This document shows positions 1-7,545 of a stretch of 7,545 nucleotides of DNA, piece by piece. The notes beneath the pieces are model-generated. The model was not told where the DNA came from, made no database searches, and saw only the letters and a list, made by a program, of their open reading frames with translations. The translations under genes were made by a program, and so were the position numbers. Within the stretch, counting starts at the first letter, position 1. Each line of letters opens with the position of its first letter. This stretch comes from Prevotella sp. UBA6387 (GTDB taxonomy: Bacteria; Bacteroidota; Bacteroidia; Bacteroidales; Bacteroidaceae), in contig DJQL01000139.1 in NCBI GenBank assembly GCA_002437565.1, positions 1 to 7,545 of the forward strand, read 5' to 3'.

Positions 1-942
1 GCGATAGACCCAAGGGCATTGAGTGAGGACTTGGGCGACGATGCCATGAAGTCGGCTCGTTATGGCATAGAGAATTTGAAACGTGTAGTGCCTAATATCA
101 TAAACTGGACACGCACGGGCGAATCGGGGCAAACCTATGATGAGGCTTCAAAACTCTATCAGGGGGTCATTTTCCAATGGAGCCTGTATCTTTACCATGT
201 GTTGGCCAACGTTGGTGGAATGTATATAGACAATACCACTGTAGACGATGGAAAACCTACGTTTACTTTCGTGGAGAAAGACAAGCAGAAGAGGGCTGTC
301 CAGTTCTTGATAGACGAGGTGTTCACTTATCCAAAGTGGCTTTTCAGAAGTGAACTGAGAAAATACACGTTTATCAACAAAAACACGCCATTGGGGGTTC
401 AGGAGCAGTCGCCAGACTATGCGCTACAGAACCAGCAGAGCTACATGTTGTGGGACATGCTCGACAACAACCGCCTCTTGCGTATGTTCGCAAATGAGCA
501 AGCCAATGGCAAGAAAGCCTTTACTGCCATAGAGATGATGGACATGCTGCACAAGCATTTTTTCGCTGGCACAATTGCTGGCAAAACACTCAGTCTGGAC
601 GAAAGAGAGCTGCAGAAGAATTTTGTTGATGCGCTCATCACGGCAGCGGCTCAGCAGGAGGGCGTGAAAATAAACAAAAAGTTGAACGGAATGGCCTCCA
701 TTATAGATCTTCCTGAGCACAATTGGCAATGCTCAAGCCTTAGCTCTGCTTCGCGCACTATCGACATGGGAGGCACGCAGACTGCAAGGGTGAGCGATGC
801 CATTAGTGTGAAACGTGGCGAATTGTTGCGGATTCTCAGCCTTCTTAAAACCAAGCGCAACACGGGAGACACCGCCACGAGATTTCATTACGAGGATGTC
901 ATTATGAGGATTCAGACGGCACTTGGACAAGAAGTTAAGTGA
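1..942 (+). CDS. Zinc-dependent metalloprotease (DUF4953/DUF5117 type), C-terminal part, 5' end outside the window
   Basis: The reading frame is open from base 1 to the TGA at 940-942, giving the last 313 residues. The true start lies upstream, because conserved family sequence (AIDPRALSEDLGDD) already precedes the first possible internal start codons. I recognise the Bacteroidota zinc metalloprotease family carrying DUF5118, DUF5117 and DUF4953, normally about 800 residues or more. Seen here: DLGDDAMKSARYGIENLKR near residues 10-28, NVGGMY at 70-75, a helical stretch with LWDMLDNNRLLRMFANE, and the family-like end containing RGELLRIL and HYEDVIMRIQ (296-305). The zinc-binding HExxH helix should lie upstream, so catalytic competence cannot be judged. 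The family is predicted to be exported, but the signal peptide is not visible. The C-terminus looks complete, with no sorting domain. The transporter gene starts 57 bases after the stop, which suggests co-transcription and a role in making or trimming peptides for uptake. That role is inferred. Family assignment is from remembered sequence character. Confidence 0.88.
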   Translation, partial: AIDPRALSEDLGDDAMKSARYGIENLKRVVPNIINWTRTGESGQTYDEASKLYQGVIFQWSLYLYHVLANVGGMYIDNTTVDDGKPTFTFVEKDKQKRAVQFLIDEVFTYPKWLFRSELRKYTFINKNTPLGVQEQSPDYALQNQQSYMLWDMLDNNRLLRMFANEQANGKKAFTAIEMMDMLHKHFFAGTIAGKTLSLDERELQKNFVDALITAAAQQEGVKINKKLNGMASIIDLPEHNWQCSSLSSASRTIDMGGTQTARVSDAISVKRGELLRILSLLKTKRNTGDTATRFHYEDVIMRIQTALGQEVK

Positions 943-999
943 TTATATTTAAGCGGTAAGGCTATAAGGTTGTAAAACTTAAACACAAATAGAGAGAAA

Positions 1000-3900
1000 A
1001 TGATTAAAATGAGAACATTCCTGCTTTTGCTCATGGTATTGGTTACGAGTGTCCTATCGGCACAAGAGCGCACCATAAAGGGCATTGTAGTGGATGGAAC
1101 AATGGGCGATGATCCACTGCCGGGAGCCACCGTCTCTGTAATGGGGGAAAAAGGGAATGATAGGATAACACATGGCACTGTAACAGACTATGACGGTAAG
1201 TTCAGCCTGAAAGTCGGTGCTGATGACAAGGCGTTCTCTGTTCGTTTTATGGGCTTTGAGACGCAGAACGTCAATATCATCGCTGGCAAGGATGACTACA
1301 AGATTGTATTGCAGTCGGATGCCAAGCAGATTAATGAGGTGGTGGTAACTGGCTATCAGGAGATTGACCGCCGCAAGTTGACTTCTGCCATTTCAACCAT
1401 CAAGATGGGCGATGGCAAGATAGGTGCCGTCAACAACATAGACCAAGCCTTGGCTGGACAGGTGGCTGGTCTTTCTTCTGTCACTTCCACTGGCGCGCCT
1501 GGCGCTCCTGTCAAGATTCGCATAAGGGGAACTGCCTCTATCAATGGCACACAGGAGCCATTGTGGGTGCTTGACGGCATACCTATGGATGGCACCGATA
1601 TACCGTCCATGGAAGACTTGAAAGACATAGACAATATCTACCAGACTTCAATAGCAGGCTTGAATCCTTCTGACATCGATAATATCACGGTGCTGAAGGA
1701 TGCAGCTGCCACAGCAATATATGGAGCAAGAGCCGCCAATGGCGTAATAGTGATAACAACCAAGAAAGGGCGCGCAGGAAAGCCTACTGTCAACTTTTCT
1801 GGCAAACTTACGTTCATGCCAAAAAATGACATAGACCGTCTCAACTTGCTAAATAGCAGCGAGAAAGTAGACTTGGAGCTTGGCTTGTTGGGATCTGATT
1901 ATACTTACCGCCAGAACAAGGGTGGAGTGGCAAGCATACTCAACAGCCTTGGTGAAATGGTAAATTTTAAGTCTGGTGGCTGGAACGCATTGAGCGATGT
2001 CGCAAAGAACCAGATAAACCAGCTCAGAAACACAAACACGGATTGGAACGACATTCTTTTCCGAAATTCTCTTTCACAGGAATACAATGTCAGCTTGTCT
2101 GGTGGCAGCGATAAGGCAGACTATTATTCTTCAATAGGCTACACCAGTGAGCAAGGCACGGTGACGGGCGTTGGAAACACGCGATACAATCTGACACTTA
2201 AAACAAACTACCAAATTAATCGTTTGCTCAAGGTAGGAGCCTCAGTATATGCCAACGAGCGCAAGCAAAACTCTTATCTCACGGACAGCAACGGCTTTAC
2301 CAATCCTGTGTATTATTCTCGATTGGCAAACCCGTATTTCACTCCTTATGATGATAACGGCAACTACAACTACGATACAAACGTGCAGGGCAAGGAGGAT
2401 TCGTCGCTCGATTTCAATATCTTTGAGGAGAGAGCAAATGCCAATACAAGACGGCGTGACCGCTCTGTTATGGCTATTGTCAACGCAGAACTTCGCCTTA
2501 CCGACTGCTTGAAGATAACTTCGCAATTCGGTCTCCAAGAAGACTCATATTCCTTGAGCAAGTATGCCGGTGAAAACTCTTACGCCATGCGCAAGGAAAA
2601 GCTGTTCACAGAATACACCACTTCTGATGGCAGCAAGAAATCGTTTCTGCCAGATGGTGGTATGCACAAGACTACAGAGTATCATAATCGACAATGGACA
2701 TGGAAGGCTATGGCTGAGTTTGTCAAGACATTTAACCGCGTACACGATGTCAACTTGATGTTGGGTACTGAGGTGCGCCATGCCAAAGCCAATTCCATAT
2801 ATAGCGCGGCTTATGGATATGATGCCCGTACTCTCACTACGCAGCCTGTCATATTCCCCAATCAGAGTTGGGCGGAGTCGTACCCCCTCCATCAGGAAAC
2901 GGAGACAGAGAATGCTTTTGTGTCTTGGTATGCCACGGGTTCTTACTCCTTGTTTAATAAATATACAATAGGCGGCAGCGTCCGCTTTGATGGCTCCGAC
3001 GTGTTTGGAGTCGCCAAAAAGTACCGTTATCTTCCTCTCTATTCAGTGAGTGCACTTTGGAGAGCGAAGGAGGAAAAGTGGTTGAAAGACGCGAGATGGA
3101 TTGACAATCTCAGTGTGCGTGCGTCATACGGTCTTCAAGGAAACATAGACAAAAACACGTCTCCTTATCTTATTGGCGTGCTGAAGCGTGGAGATGTGAT
3201 TACTGGCAATACAGAAGACATCATCAGCAGCGAGACGGCACCTAATCCCAACTTGAAATGGGAGAAAACGGAGAATGTGAACGTTGGTCTCGACATGGCT
3301 GTGCTCAACAATGCAATCACTCTTTCTGTGGATTATTATTATCGGCACAGTTCAGACCTTATTGGCATGAAGATGCTGCCTTTGGAGAGTGGATTCTCAT
3401 CCACTACTATCAATTGGGCGAGCATGAACAACAATGGTCTTGAGATTGCGCTCGGCACTCGCAATATCCATACCAAAGACCTTACATGGACAACTAATTT
3501 AAACATAGGTTACAACCAAAACAAGGTTATAAAGGAAACCGTGGCGGAGAATGCCACTTACCCAAGTAGGGAGGGACATCCTGTCGGGGCAATATTCGCA
3601 TACAAGACAGCCGGACTTGATGCCGAAGGCTACCCTCTGTTCGTGAACAAGGATGGTGAGAAGGTGAGTGCGACAGAATTTCTCAAGCTAAACTCCCATG
3701 GTGCAAGCACGCTCACAGCTGAGGAGCAACGCAATCTATATACTTATATGGGCACATCCGATCCTAAGGTGTCTGGCGGTTTCATAAATACGTTCGAATA
3801 CAAAAACTGGCAATTGGGAATCAACTTCTTCTTCAATTTGGGCATGAAGGTAAGGGTGCAACCAAGTTACAATCCTACGAGCTATGATAGAGGCTTGAAT

Positions 3901-4269
3901 GTGAATAGGGACATACTGAATCGTTGGACTACGGACAATACCAAAGGCACTTTTGCAAAGTTGATGACAAGTAGCGAGCGCCCAAGCGAGTACATACAAT
4001 ATAATGAGTACAATCTCTACAGCATGCTCGACATTTGGGTGAAAAACTGCAACTACACACGTTTGCAGAGTTTGCGTCTTGGTTATAAGTTTCCTAAACA
4101 ATGGCTTGACCATATCGGCATCAAGAGTGCGTCGCTATCTTTGGAGGCACGCAACCTCTTTGTCATAGCAAGCAACTATGATAATTACCTGGATCCTGAA
4201 ACCATGGGTAATCCTTATGCGCAGCCTATACCAAAGAGCTTCATATTCGGGGTAAACATTAATTTCTAA
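1000..4269 (+). CDS. SusC/RagA-family TonB-linked outer-membrane transporter
   Basis: This 1089-residue protein has the usual length and full domain order of the family. Residues 1-21 are a signal peptide (hydrophobic FLLLLMVLVTSVLSA, cleavage likely before QER). Residues about 25-108 form a carboxypeptidase-regulatory-like beta-sandwich (TIKGIVVDG, PLPGATVSVMG, TVTDYDGKFSLKV). EVVVTGY at 113-119 is the TonB-box-like segment. The plug follows, with DGIPMDG at 192-198 and the hallmark LKDAAATAIYGARAANG from 232, continuing to KKG at 257. The rest is a 22-strand-type barrel ending in SFIFGVNINF, with a terminal Phe as expected for barrel insertion. It should import a bulky ligand using TonB-ExbBD energy, with the SusD-like protein as lid. 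No N-terminal STN domain is present, so direct sigma/anti-sigma signalling through this receptor is unlikely. A second in-frame ATG at 1009 is an alternative start; both leave a workable signal peptide. The leader (AGAGAGAAAA) is A/G-rich, typical of the phylum. The substrate cannot be read from sequence; the protease next door suggests peptides. Confidence 0.97.
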   Translation: MIKMRTFLLLLMVLVTSVLSAQERTIKGIVVDGTMGDDPLPGATVSVMGEKGNDRITHGTVTDYDGKFSLKVGADDKAFSVRFMGFETQNVNIIAGKDDYKIVLQSDAKQINEVVVTGYQEIDRRKLTSAISTIKMGDGKIGAVNNIDQALAGQVAGLSSVTSTGAPGAPVKIRIRGTASINGTQEPLWVLDGIPMDGTDIPSMEDLKDIDNIYQTSIAGLNPSDIDNITVLKDAAATAIYGARAANGVIVITTKKGRAGKPTVNFSGKLTFMPKNDIDRLNLLNSSEKVDLELGLLGSDYTYRQNKGGVASILNSLGEMVNFKSGGWNALSDVAKNQINQLRNTNTDWNDILFRNSLSQEYNVSLSGGSDKADYYSSIGYTSEQGTVTGVGNTRYNLTLKTNYQINRLLKVGASVYANERKQNSYLTDSNGFTNPVYYSRLANPYFTPYDDNGNYNYDTNVQGKEDSSLDFNIFEERANANTRRRDRSVMAIVNAELRLTDCLKITSQFGLQEDSYSLSKYAGENSYAMRKEKLFTEYTTSDGSKKSFLPDGGMHKTTEYHNRQWTWKAMAEFVKTFNRVHDVNLMLGTEVRHAKANSIYSAAYGYDARTLTTQPVIFPNQSWAESYPLHQETETENAFVSWYATGSYSLFNKYTIGGSVRFDGSDVFGVAKKYRYLPLYSVSALWRAKEEKWLKDARWIDNLSVRASYGLQGNIDKNTSPYLIGVLKRGDVITGNTEDIISSETAPNPNLKWEKTENVNVGLDMAVLNNAITLSVDYYYRHSSDLIGMKMLPLESGFSSTTINWASMNNNGLEIALGTRNIHTKDLTWTTNLNIGYNQNKVIKETVAENATYPSREGHPVGAIFAYKTAGLDAEGYPLFVNKDGEKVSATEFLKLNSHGASTLTAEEQRNLYTYMGTSDPKVSGGFINTFEYKNWQLGINFFFNLGMKVRVQPSYNPTSYDRGLNVNRDILNRWTTDNTKGTFAKLMTSSERPSEYIQYNEYNLYSMLDIWVKNCNYTRLQSLRLGYKFPKQWLDHIGIKSASLSLEARNLFVIASNYDNYLDPETMGNPYAQPIPKSFIFGVNINF

Positions 4270-4282
4270 ACGACAGATTACA

Positions 4283-5668
4283 ATGAAAACAAGATATTTG
4301 ATTGGTGTCATGCTCTTTATAGCCATGGCGTGCTTGACAGGTTGTGACGACTTCCTCGATATCACGCCCACAGGCAAAGTGATTGCCAAGACAGGCAAGG
4401 AATATAGAGCTTTGCTCACCTACGAATACAAGAATTTTCCAGAAGATCGTGGACTATCAACTCTACGAAGTGATGAGTTGACAAACACTAAGTTCAATTC
4501 CAACGACTACGATTCCTACTTCGATATCTGGGCATGGAATGATGTAAACCCTCAGAGCACTACGACTTCGTTTGGATGGCGTCGCTATTACCATGCCATC
4601 TATATCTCCAACTACATCATTGAAAACAAAAACAACATAACTGAGGCTACGGCGGATGAGATAAGCCAGCTTGTAGGCGAGGCTTACATGATGAGAGCAT
4701 ATTGCCACTTCCTTTTGGTAAATCTCTATGCTGAGCCTTACACCCATTGCACACCAGCCACTACAAGGGGAGTGCCATTGTCGTTGAAAGCTGATGTCAA
4801 CGCAGTGCTGTCTTGCAGCAGCGTGGAGCAAGTTTACCAGCAGGTGATAGACGATATAAAGGAGGCTAAGAAATATCTCAACGTTGATACTTGGGATGCC
4901 GGTTACAACTATCGGTTCAATAAAATCTCGGCCGATGCTCTTCTTGCGCGCGTTTATCTTTACAAGGGTGACTGGAGCAATGCCTTGGCTGAGGCTAAGG
5001 AGGTGATAAACAAGCATGGCGAACTTGAAGACATGAACACGTCAAAGGTGCTGCCAAACGACTACAAGTCGGTGGAAAACATTGTGGCCTTGGAACAAGT
5101 AATGACTTCCAACTATATCAACATAGGCTATCCCAGCACCCAATTGGTTACTAAATATCGTACAGGGGACAGGCGAAAGTCGCTTTACTACAAGGCTCTT
5201 ACTGCCAGCACATACAACATAATAAAGTTTGGCGGCACAAACAGCATCGATGGTTATCACCGCAGCTCCTTTCGTTCGGCTGAGGCTTACCTCATTGCGG
5301 CTGAGGCCGCGGCAGAGGAAGCTGCCAATGATGCTACGGCAGATGATGAAAACTTGAATGAGGCGCGCACATATCTCAAGGCTTTCATGGAAAAACGCTA
5401 TGTCGCTGCCAAATACGCTCAGTATGCAGCCGAACTGGACAGTATGACCAAGGAAGAATTGCTCAATGCCATATACGATGAGCGTGAGCGTGAACTCGCT
5501 TTTGAGGGACACAGATGGTTTGACCTCCGTCGCACCACTCAGCCGCAACTTACCAAGACCTACAACGGTATTGTCTATACATTGCAGGTAAATGATTCAC
5601 GATACACTCTTCGTTTCCCGACAGAGGCAGTTGAGGCCAACCCAGGATTGGAGAGTTGGAAGAAGTAG
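4283..5668 (+). CDS. SusD/RagB-family surface lipoprotein, partner of the upstream transporter
   Basis: This 461-residue protein starts 13 bases after the SusC stop, the standard tight SusC-SusD arrangement. A lipoprotein signal peptide ends in the lipobox LTGC with lipidated Cys21. The next residues, DDFLD, are acidic as in Bacteroidota surface-exported lipoproteins and match the common SusD start CDDFLD. The N-terminal TPR-like half contains RAYCHFLLVNLYAEPY (138-153), the conserved SusD helix. The C-terminal SusD domain contains RSAEAYLIAAEAAAEE from residue 331 and DERERELAFEGHRWFDLRR (399-417), the strongest family signature. The end, FPTEAVEANPGLESWKK, follows the usual FPIP...NPN/NPG ending. 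It should sit on the outer face of the outer membrane, bind ligand and hinge over the SusC barrel. At 461 residues it is at the short end of the family but no motif is missing. The ligand cannot be named; peptide is suggested only by the neighbouring protease. Confidence 0.97.
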   Translation: MKTRYLIGVMLFIAMACLTGCDDFLDITPTGKVIAKTGKEYRALLTYEYKNFPEDRGLSTLRSDELTNTKFNSNDYDSYFDIWAWNDVNPQSTTTSFGWRRYYHAIYISNYIIENKNNITEATADEISQLVGEAYMMRAYCHFLLVNLYAEPYTHCTPATTRGVPLSLKADVNAVLSCSSVEQVYQQVIDDIKEAKKYLNVDTWDAGYNYRFNKISADALLARVYLYKGDWSNALAEAKEVINKHGELEDMNTSKVLPNDYKSVENIVALEQVMTSNYINIGYPSTQLVTKYRTGDRRKSLYYKALTASTYNIIKFGGTNSIDGYHRSSFRSAEAYLIAAEAAAEEAANDATADDENLNEARTYLKAFMEKRYVAAKYAQYAAELDSMTKEELLNAIYDERERELAFEGHRWFDLRRTTQPQLTKTYNGIVYTLQVNDSRYTLRFPTEAVEANPGLESWKK

Positions 5669-5705
5669 AAATTAGTTTTTAGGTAACACATTTTAGTTTA
5701 ACATA

Positions 5706-5713
5706 TAAATTTG
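5706..5713 (+). promoter_or_regulatory. Possible Bacteroidota -7 promoter element (TAAATTTG)
   Basis: The bases TAAATTTG match the published Bacteroides -7 consensus TAnnTTTG exactly. They lie in the AT-rich gap after the SusD gene, ending 6 bases before the ATG at 5720. Transcription from it would begin almost at the start codon and give a nearly leaderless message. I see no good TTTG -33 element 19-21 bases upstream; the nearest T-rich run (5676-5680) is too far away and ends in A. In AT-rich DNA such a match can arise by chance, so this is a weak call. Confidence 0.22.
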
Positions 5714-5719
5714 AAGCTT

Positions 5720-7435
5720 ATGAGAGAGTTTACACTTACCGTAATGTTGGCATTGGCAACACTTGCTGTCAACGCTAAAAATGCATCCACTCCAACGTGG
5801 ACGAAAAGTCTCACGACCACAGAAAAGGCCGAAGACATAAACCGTGGTGGTGCAATGGCGATAGATGCTGATGGCAATTCGATCGTCACAGGCAGTTACA
5901 CCAAAGACTTGGAGTTTGCCAATAGCTATTTGGAGTCAACTGCCACGAGTGCGTTCATAGCTAAGTATGACAAGGCTGGCAAGGAGCTTTGGGCTGCTGG
6001 CTTGAGCGGTGCGGCCACGATTACAACCGTGACCACAGACACCGATGGCAATATCTATGCGGCAGGAGTATTTGCCGATGAAGTAAATATTCTCAATGGC
6101 AAGGGTGAATCCAAGGCCACCATCACTGGTATGGCAGACCAGACATCTCAAGTCTCCGGATTCATAGTGAAGTATGATAAGGATGGTGAGTATGTGGCTT
6201 CGAAGGTCGTGATACCTCAGGTTGACATGGTGAACGAAACCTATGGTGATCCAGACTTGTATTTCAAGCCATCTCGTATGCTGTTCAGCGGAGACAACAT
6301 AATTTTGTCAGCACAGTATACAGGAAAGAGCGAGTTAGGTGGCCTTACTCTCAAAGGACAATATTGCAATAAGGAAGATTGGTTTTATATGTATGACATT
6401 CCTACATTAGGAATAATCTCCATATCAAAAGACCTCGAAAATGCTACTCTTGTTGTCCAGTTGGCGGCTACGGAAAACGAAACTTATGATGGCTTTGCTG
6501 CCGAAAGTTGCAACTTCGCCACTGATGGCTCGAAAGTGTATGCAGGTTTTGTGGCTTATGGCTCAGACCTAACTTTAAGATCAGCCAACGGTTCCAAGCA
6601 AATCAAAGACTTGCTGAGTGAGACAAGCGGTGAGGAGACCAAGTATGAGCATGCTTTTGTATTGGCAACCATTGAAGGTGGCAATATCACAGACACAAAG
6701 ATTTACCATTCGAAGATTGATGATAATTTGAAAGAAGCCAAGTTCAACAGCATCGATGAAATGGCATTTCAGAATGGCGACCTGTTCTTGGCTGGTACTT
6801 TCAATGAGACTTTCCCATTTGATAACAGCAAGGCATACAAAGGCGGTTGTGATACCTACTTGGCTTGTTTGAATGCCAACGACTTGTCAAAGAGTTGGGC
6901 TTTGACAAGTGGCTACAACGAGGGTGATGCCAATAAAAATGCCGAAAGCGTTTCTGGCATGGCCATTTATGACGACCAAGTTCAACTGACAGGCTGGTCG
7001 GAAGCAACCAGCGGTCATAAGGTTATTTCTCCTCTCAATTTCAGCGTGGCTCTTGGTGTCACACCATCTATTATGAGCATAAAGGACGGTGACGATGCTA
7101 CATTCATTACTTCCGTAGCGCAAAATGGTCAAAACACTCTTACGCAAAGCGACAACAAGCAGGTCGATGGCGCAGAAGAAGGCACTTACACTTACAGTTT
7201 CTTCGCTGATGGAAATAAGCCTACCGCCATCAAGCAAGTGTTGGCTGGTGGCAACTCCATAAGCATCAATGGCAGTGTTGTGACTCTCGCCAAGGCCGCC
7301 AATGTTGATTTATATTCCGCTAATGGCGTGCTTGTGAAATCTGCCAAGAACGTGTCAACCCTGTCCCTCGACAATTTGGCAAGTGGCGTTTATGTGATAA
7401 AGGTTGGTGACCAAACCATGAAGTTTGTGAAGTAG
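5720..7435 (+). CDS. Secreted beta-propeller-like (SBBP-type repeat) protein with T9SS type A C-terminal sorting domain
   Basis: I place the start at ATG 5720 (571 residues). An in-frame TTG at 5711 would add three residues and one more Lys, but TTG starts are rare in this phylum. Residues 1-19 are a signal peptide (LTVMLALATLAVNA, cleavage likely before KNA) with no lipobox, so it is not a lipoprotein. The body has repeats of SBBP/beta-propeller character: AMAIDADGNSIVTGSY at 45-60 and TTVTTDTDGNIYAAGVF at 102-118, followed by FIAKYDKAGKELWAA (79-93) and FIVKYDKDGEYVAS (148-161). More diverged copies follow, such as MAFQNGDLFLAGTF and MAIYDDQVQLTGW. Residues about 514-571 are a type A sorting domain: ISINGSVVTL, DLYSANGVLV (530-539), SLDNLASGVYVIKV ending at 562, and the basic end MKFVK. 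It should cross the outer membrane by T9SS, be cut near the domain and be anchored or released. No catalytic motif is visible. Its place after SusCD suggests substrate binding or presentation, which is inference. Confidence 0.88.
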   Translation: MREFTLTVMLALATLAVNAKNASTPTWTKSLTTTEKAEDINRGGAMAIDADGNSIVTGSYTKDLEFANSYLESTATSAFIAKYDKAGKELWAAGLSGAATITTVTTDTDGNIYAAGVFADEVNILNGKGESKATITGMADQTSQVSGFIVKYDKDGEYVASKVVIPQVDMVNETYGDPDLYFKPSRMLFSGDNIILSAQYTGKSELGGLTLKGQYCNKEDWFYMYDIPTLGIISISKDLENATLVVQLAATENETYDGFAAESCNFATDGSKVYAGFVAYGSDLTLRSANGSKQIKDLLSETSGEETKYEHAFVLATIEGGNITDTKIYHSKIDDNLKEAKFNSIDEMAFQNGDLFLAGTFNETFPFDNSKAYKGGCDTYLACLNANDLSKSWALTSGYNEGDANKNAESVSGMAIYDDQVQLTGWSEATSGHKVISPLNFSVALGVTPSIMSIKDGDDATFITSVAQNGQNTLTQSDNKQVDGAEEGTYTYSFFADGNKPTAIKQVLAGGNSISINGSVVTLAKAANVDLYSANGVLVKSAKNVSTLSLDNLASGVYVIKVGDQTMKFVK

Positions 7436-7465
7436 TACATCCAAACAAAACAATTACTTTTTATC

Positions 7466-7502
7466 AAAGGCTGGCTTCCTATTAGAGAATGCCAGCCTTT
7501 TT
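7466..7502 (+). terminator. Intrinsic terminator ending the SusCD unit
   Basis: A perfect 10-base inverted repeat, AAAGGCTGGC (7466-7475) and GCCAGCCTTT (7491-7500), flanks a 15-base loop and runs into five Ts (7498-7502). The loop can add a short TTC/GAA pairing. It begins 31 bases after the stop of the propeller gene, as expected for a transcript end. On the minus strand the stem is followed by only three Ts and then GATAAAAAG, so termination in that direction would be weaker but is possible. Confidence 0.88.
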
Positions 7503-7521
7503 GGTATGCTGTCCTCGCGTG

Positions 7522-7545
7522 TCAGAATGGATAGCCCACGGCGAA
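7522..7545 (-). CDS. Possible C-terminal tip of a convergent outer-membrane protein gene (partial)
   Basis: Read on the minus strand from the window edge, the bases encode FAVGYPF followed by TGA (7524-7522). A short alternating run ending in aromatic Phe is typical of the last strand of outer-membrane barrels. The stop sits 20 bases from the terminator T-run, a sensible position for a convergent gene sharing the stem-loop. Only seven codons are visible, so chance is a real alternative. On the plus strand the same bases allow an Arg-rich frame from ATG 7506 (MLSSRVRMDSPRR), which looks less like a protein start in this genome. Confidence 0.35.
   Translation of the reverse strand, partial: FAVGYPF

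Noticed and set aside
965..972. TAAGGTTG before the SusC gene as a -7 promoter element
   Set aside because: It matches TAnnTTTG at only one base short of full identity, but no TTTG-like -33 element is properly spaced, and the close protease gene upstream makes read-through just as likely.
966..980. Imperfect palindrome AAGGTT-GTA-AAACTT in the protease-SusC gap as an operator
   Set aside because: Six-base arms with one mismatch and a 3-base centre are short for a confident operator in AT-rich DNA, and nothing else supports it.
2249..2512. Small open frame overlapping the SusC gene on the plus strand
   Set aside because: It is a frame shadow inside a well-conserved transporter gene, with low-complexity Ile/Thr/Arg-rich translation and no recognisable domain.
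4463..5017. 184-codon minus-strand open frame opposite the SusD gene
   Set aside because: It is antisense to a clear SusD coding sequence, has no family resemblance, and its length is explained by codon bias of the real gene.
5672..5699. Two TTAGTTT direct repeats spaced 21 bases apart in the gap before the propeller gene
   Set aside because: The spacing of two helical turns is suggestive of a regulator site, but 7-base T-rich matches are easily found by chance in this AT-rich gap.
5711..5719. TTG at 5711 as the start of the propeller gene
   Set aside because: ATG 5720 in the same frame gives a complete signal peptide, and TTG starts are uncommon in Bacteroidota.

Overview
The window looks like chromosomal DNA from a member of the Bacteroidota, most likely order Bacteroidales and plausibly Prevotella or a relative. 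The support is an adjacent SusC/RagA and SusD/RagB gene pair, a lipoprotein with the acidic residues after the lipid cysteine that are usual in this phylum, a protein ending in a type IX secretion (T9SS) sorting domain, and A-rich leaders without Shine-Dalgarno sequences. The genus is a guess from protein style and moderate base composition.

Layout: bases 1-942 hold the last third of a zinc-dependent metalloprotease of the DUF4953/DUF5117 type, cut by the window edge. After 57 bases comes a full-length SusC/RagA-type TonB-dependent outer-membrane transporter (1000-4269). Thirteen bases later starts its SusD/RagB-type surface lipoprotein partner (4283-5668). After a 51-base AT-rich gap comes a secreted protein with beta-propeller-like repeats and a T9SS type A C-terminal sorting domain (5720-7435). 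A strong stem-loop plus T-run (7466-7502) closes the group. The last 24 bases, read on the minus strand, look like the end of an outer-membrane protein converging on this terminator, but that is very little sequence.

How the genes may work together: all four complete or partial plus-strand genes are closely spaced and could be one transcription unit. SusC and SusD should form a lidded importer at the outer membrane, driven by TonB. The metalloprotease suggests that the cargo is peptide or protein rather than glycan, as with the RagAB oligopeptide importer of Porphyromonas. The T9SS-tailed propeller protein sits where such loci often encode an extra surface substrate-binding lipoprotein, so it may do a similar job by a different export route. 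No glycoside hydrolase, polysaccharide lyase, sulfatase, sensor, sigma/anti-sigma pair or mobile element is visible. The genes belong to known families. The most noteworthy point is the combination, especially the T9SS cargo at the end of a SusCD unit, not a wholly new system.
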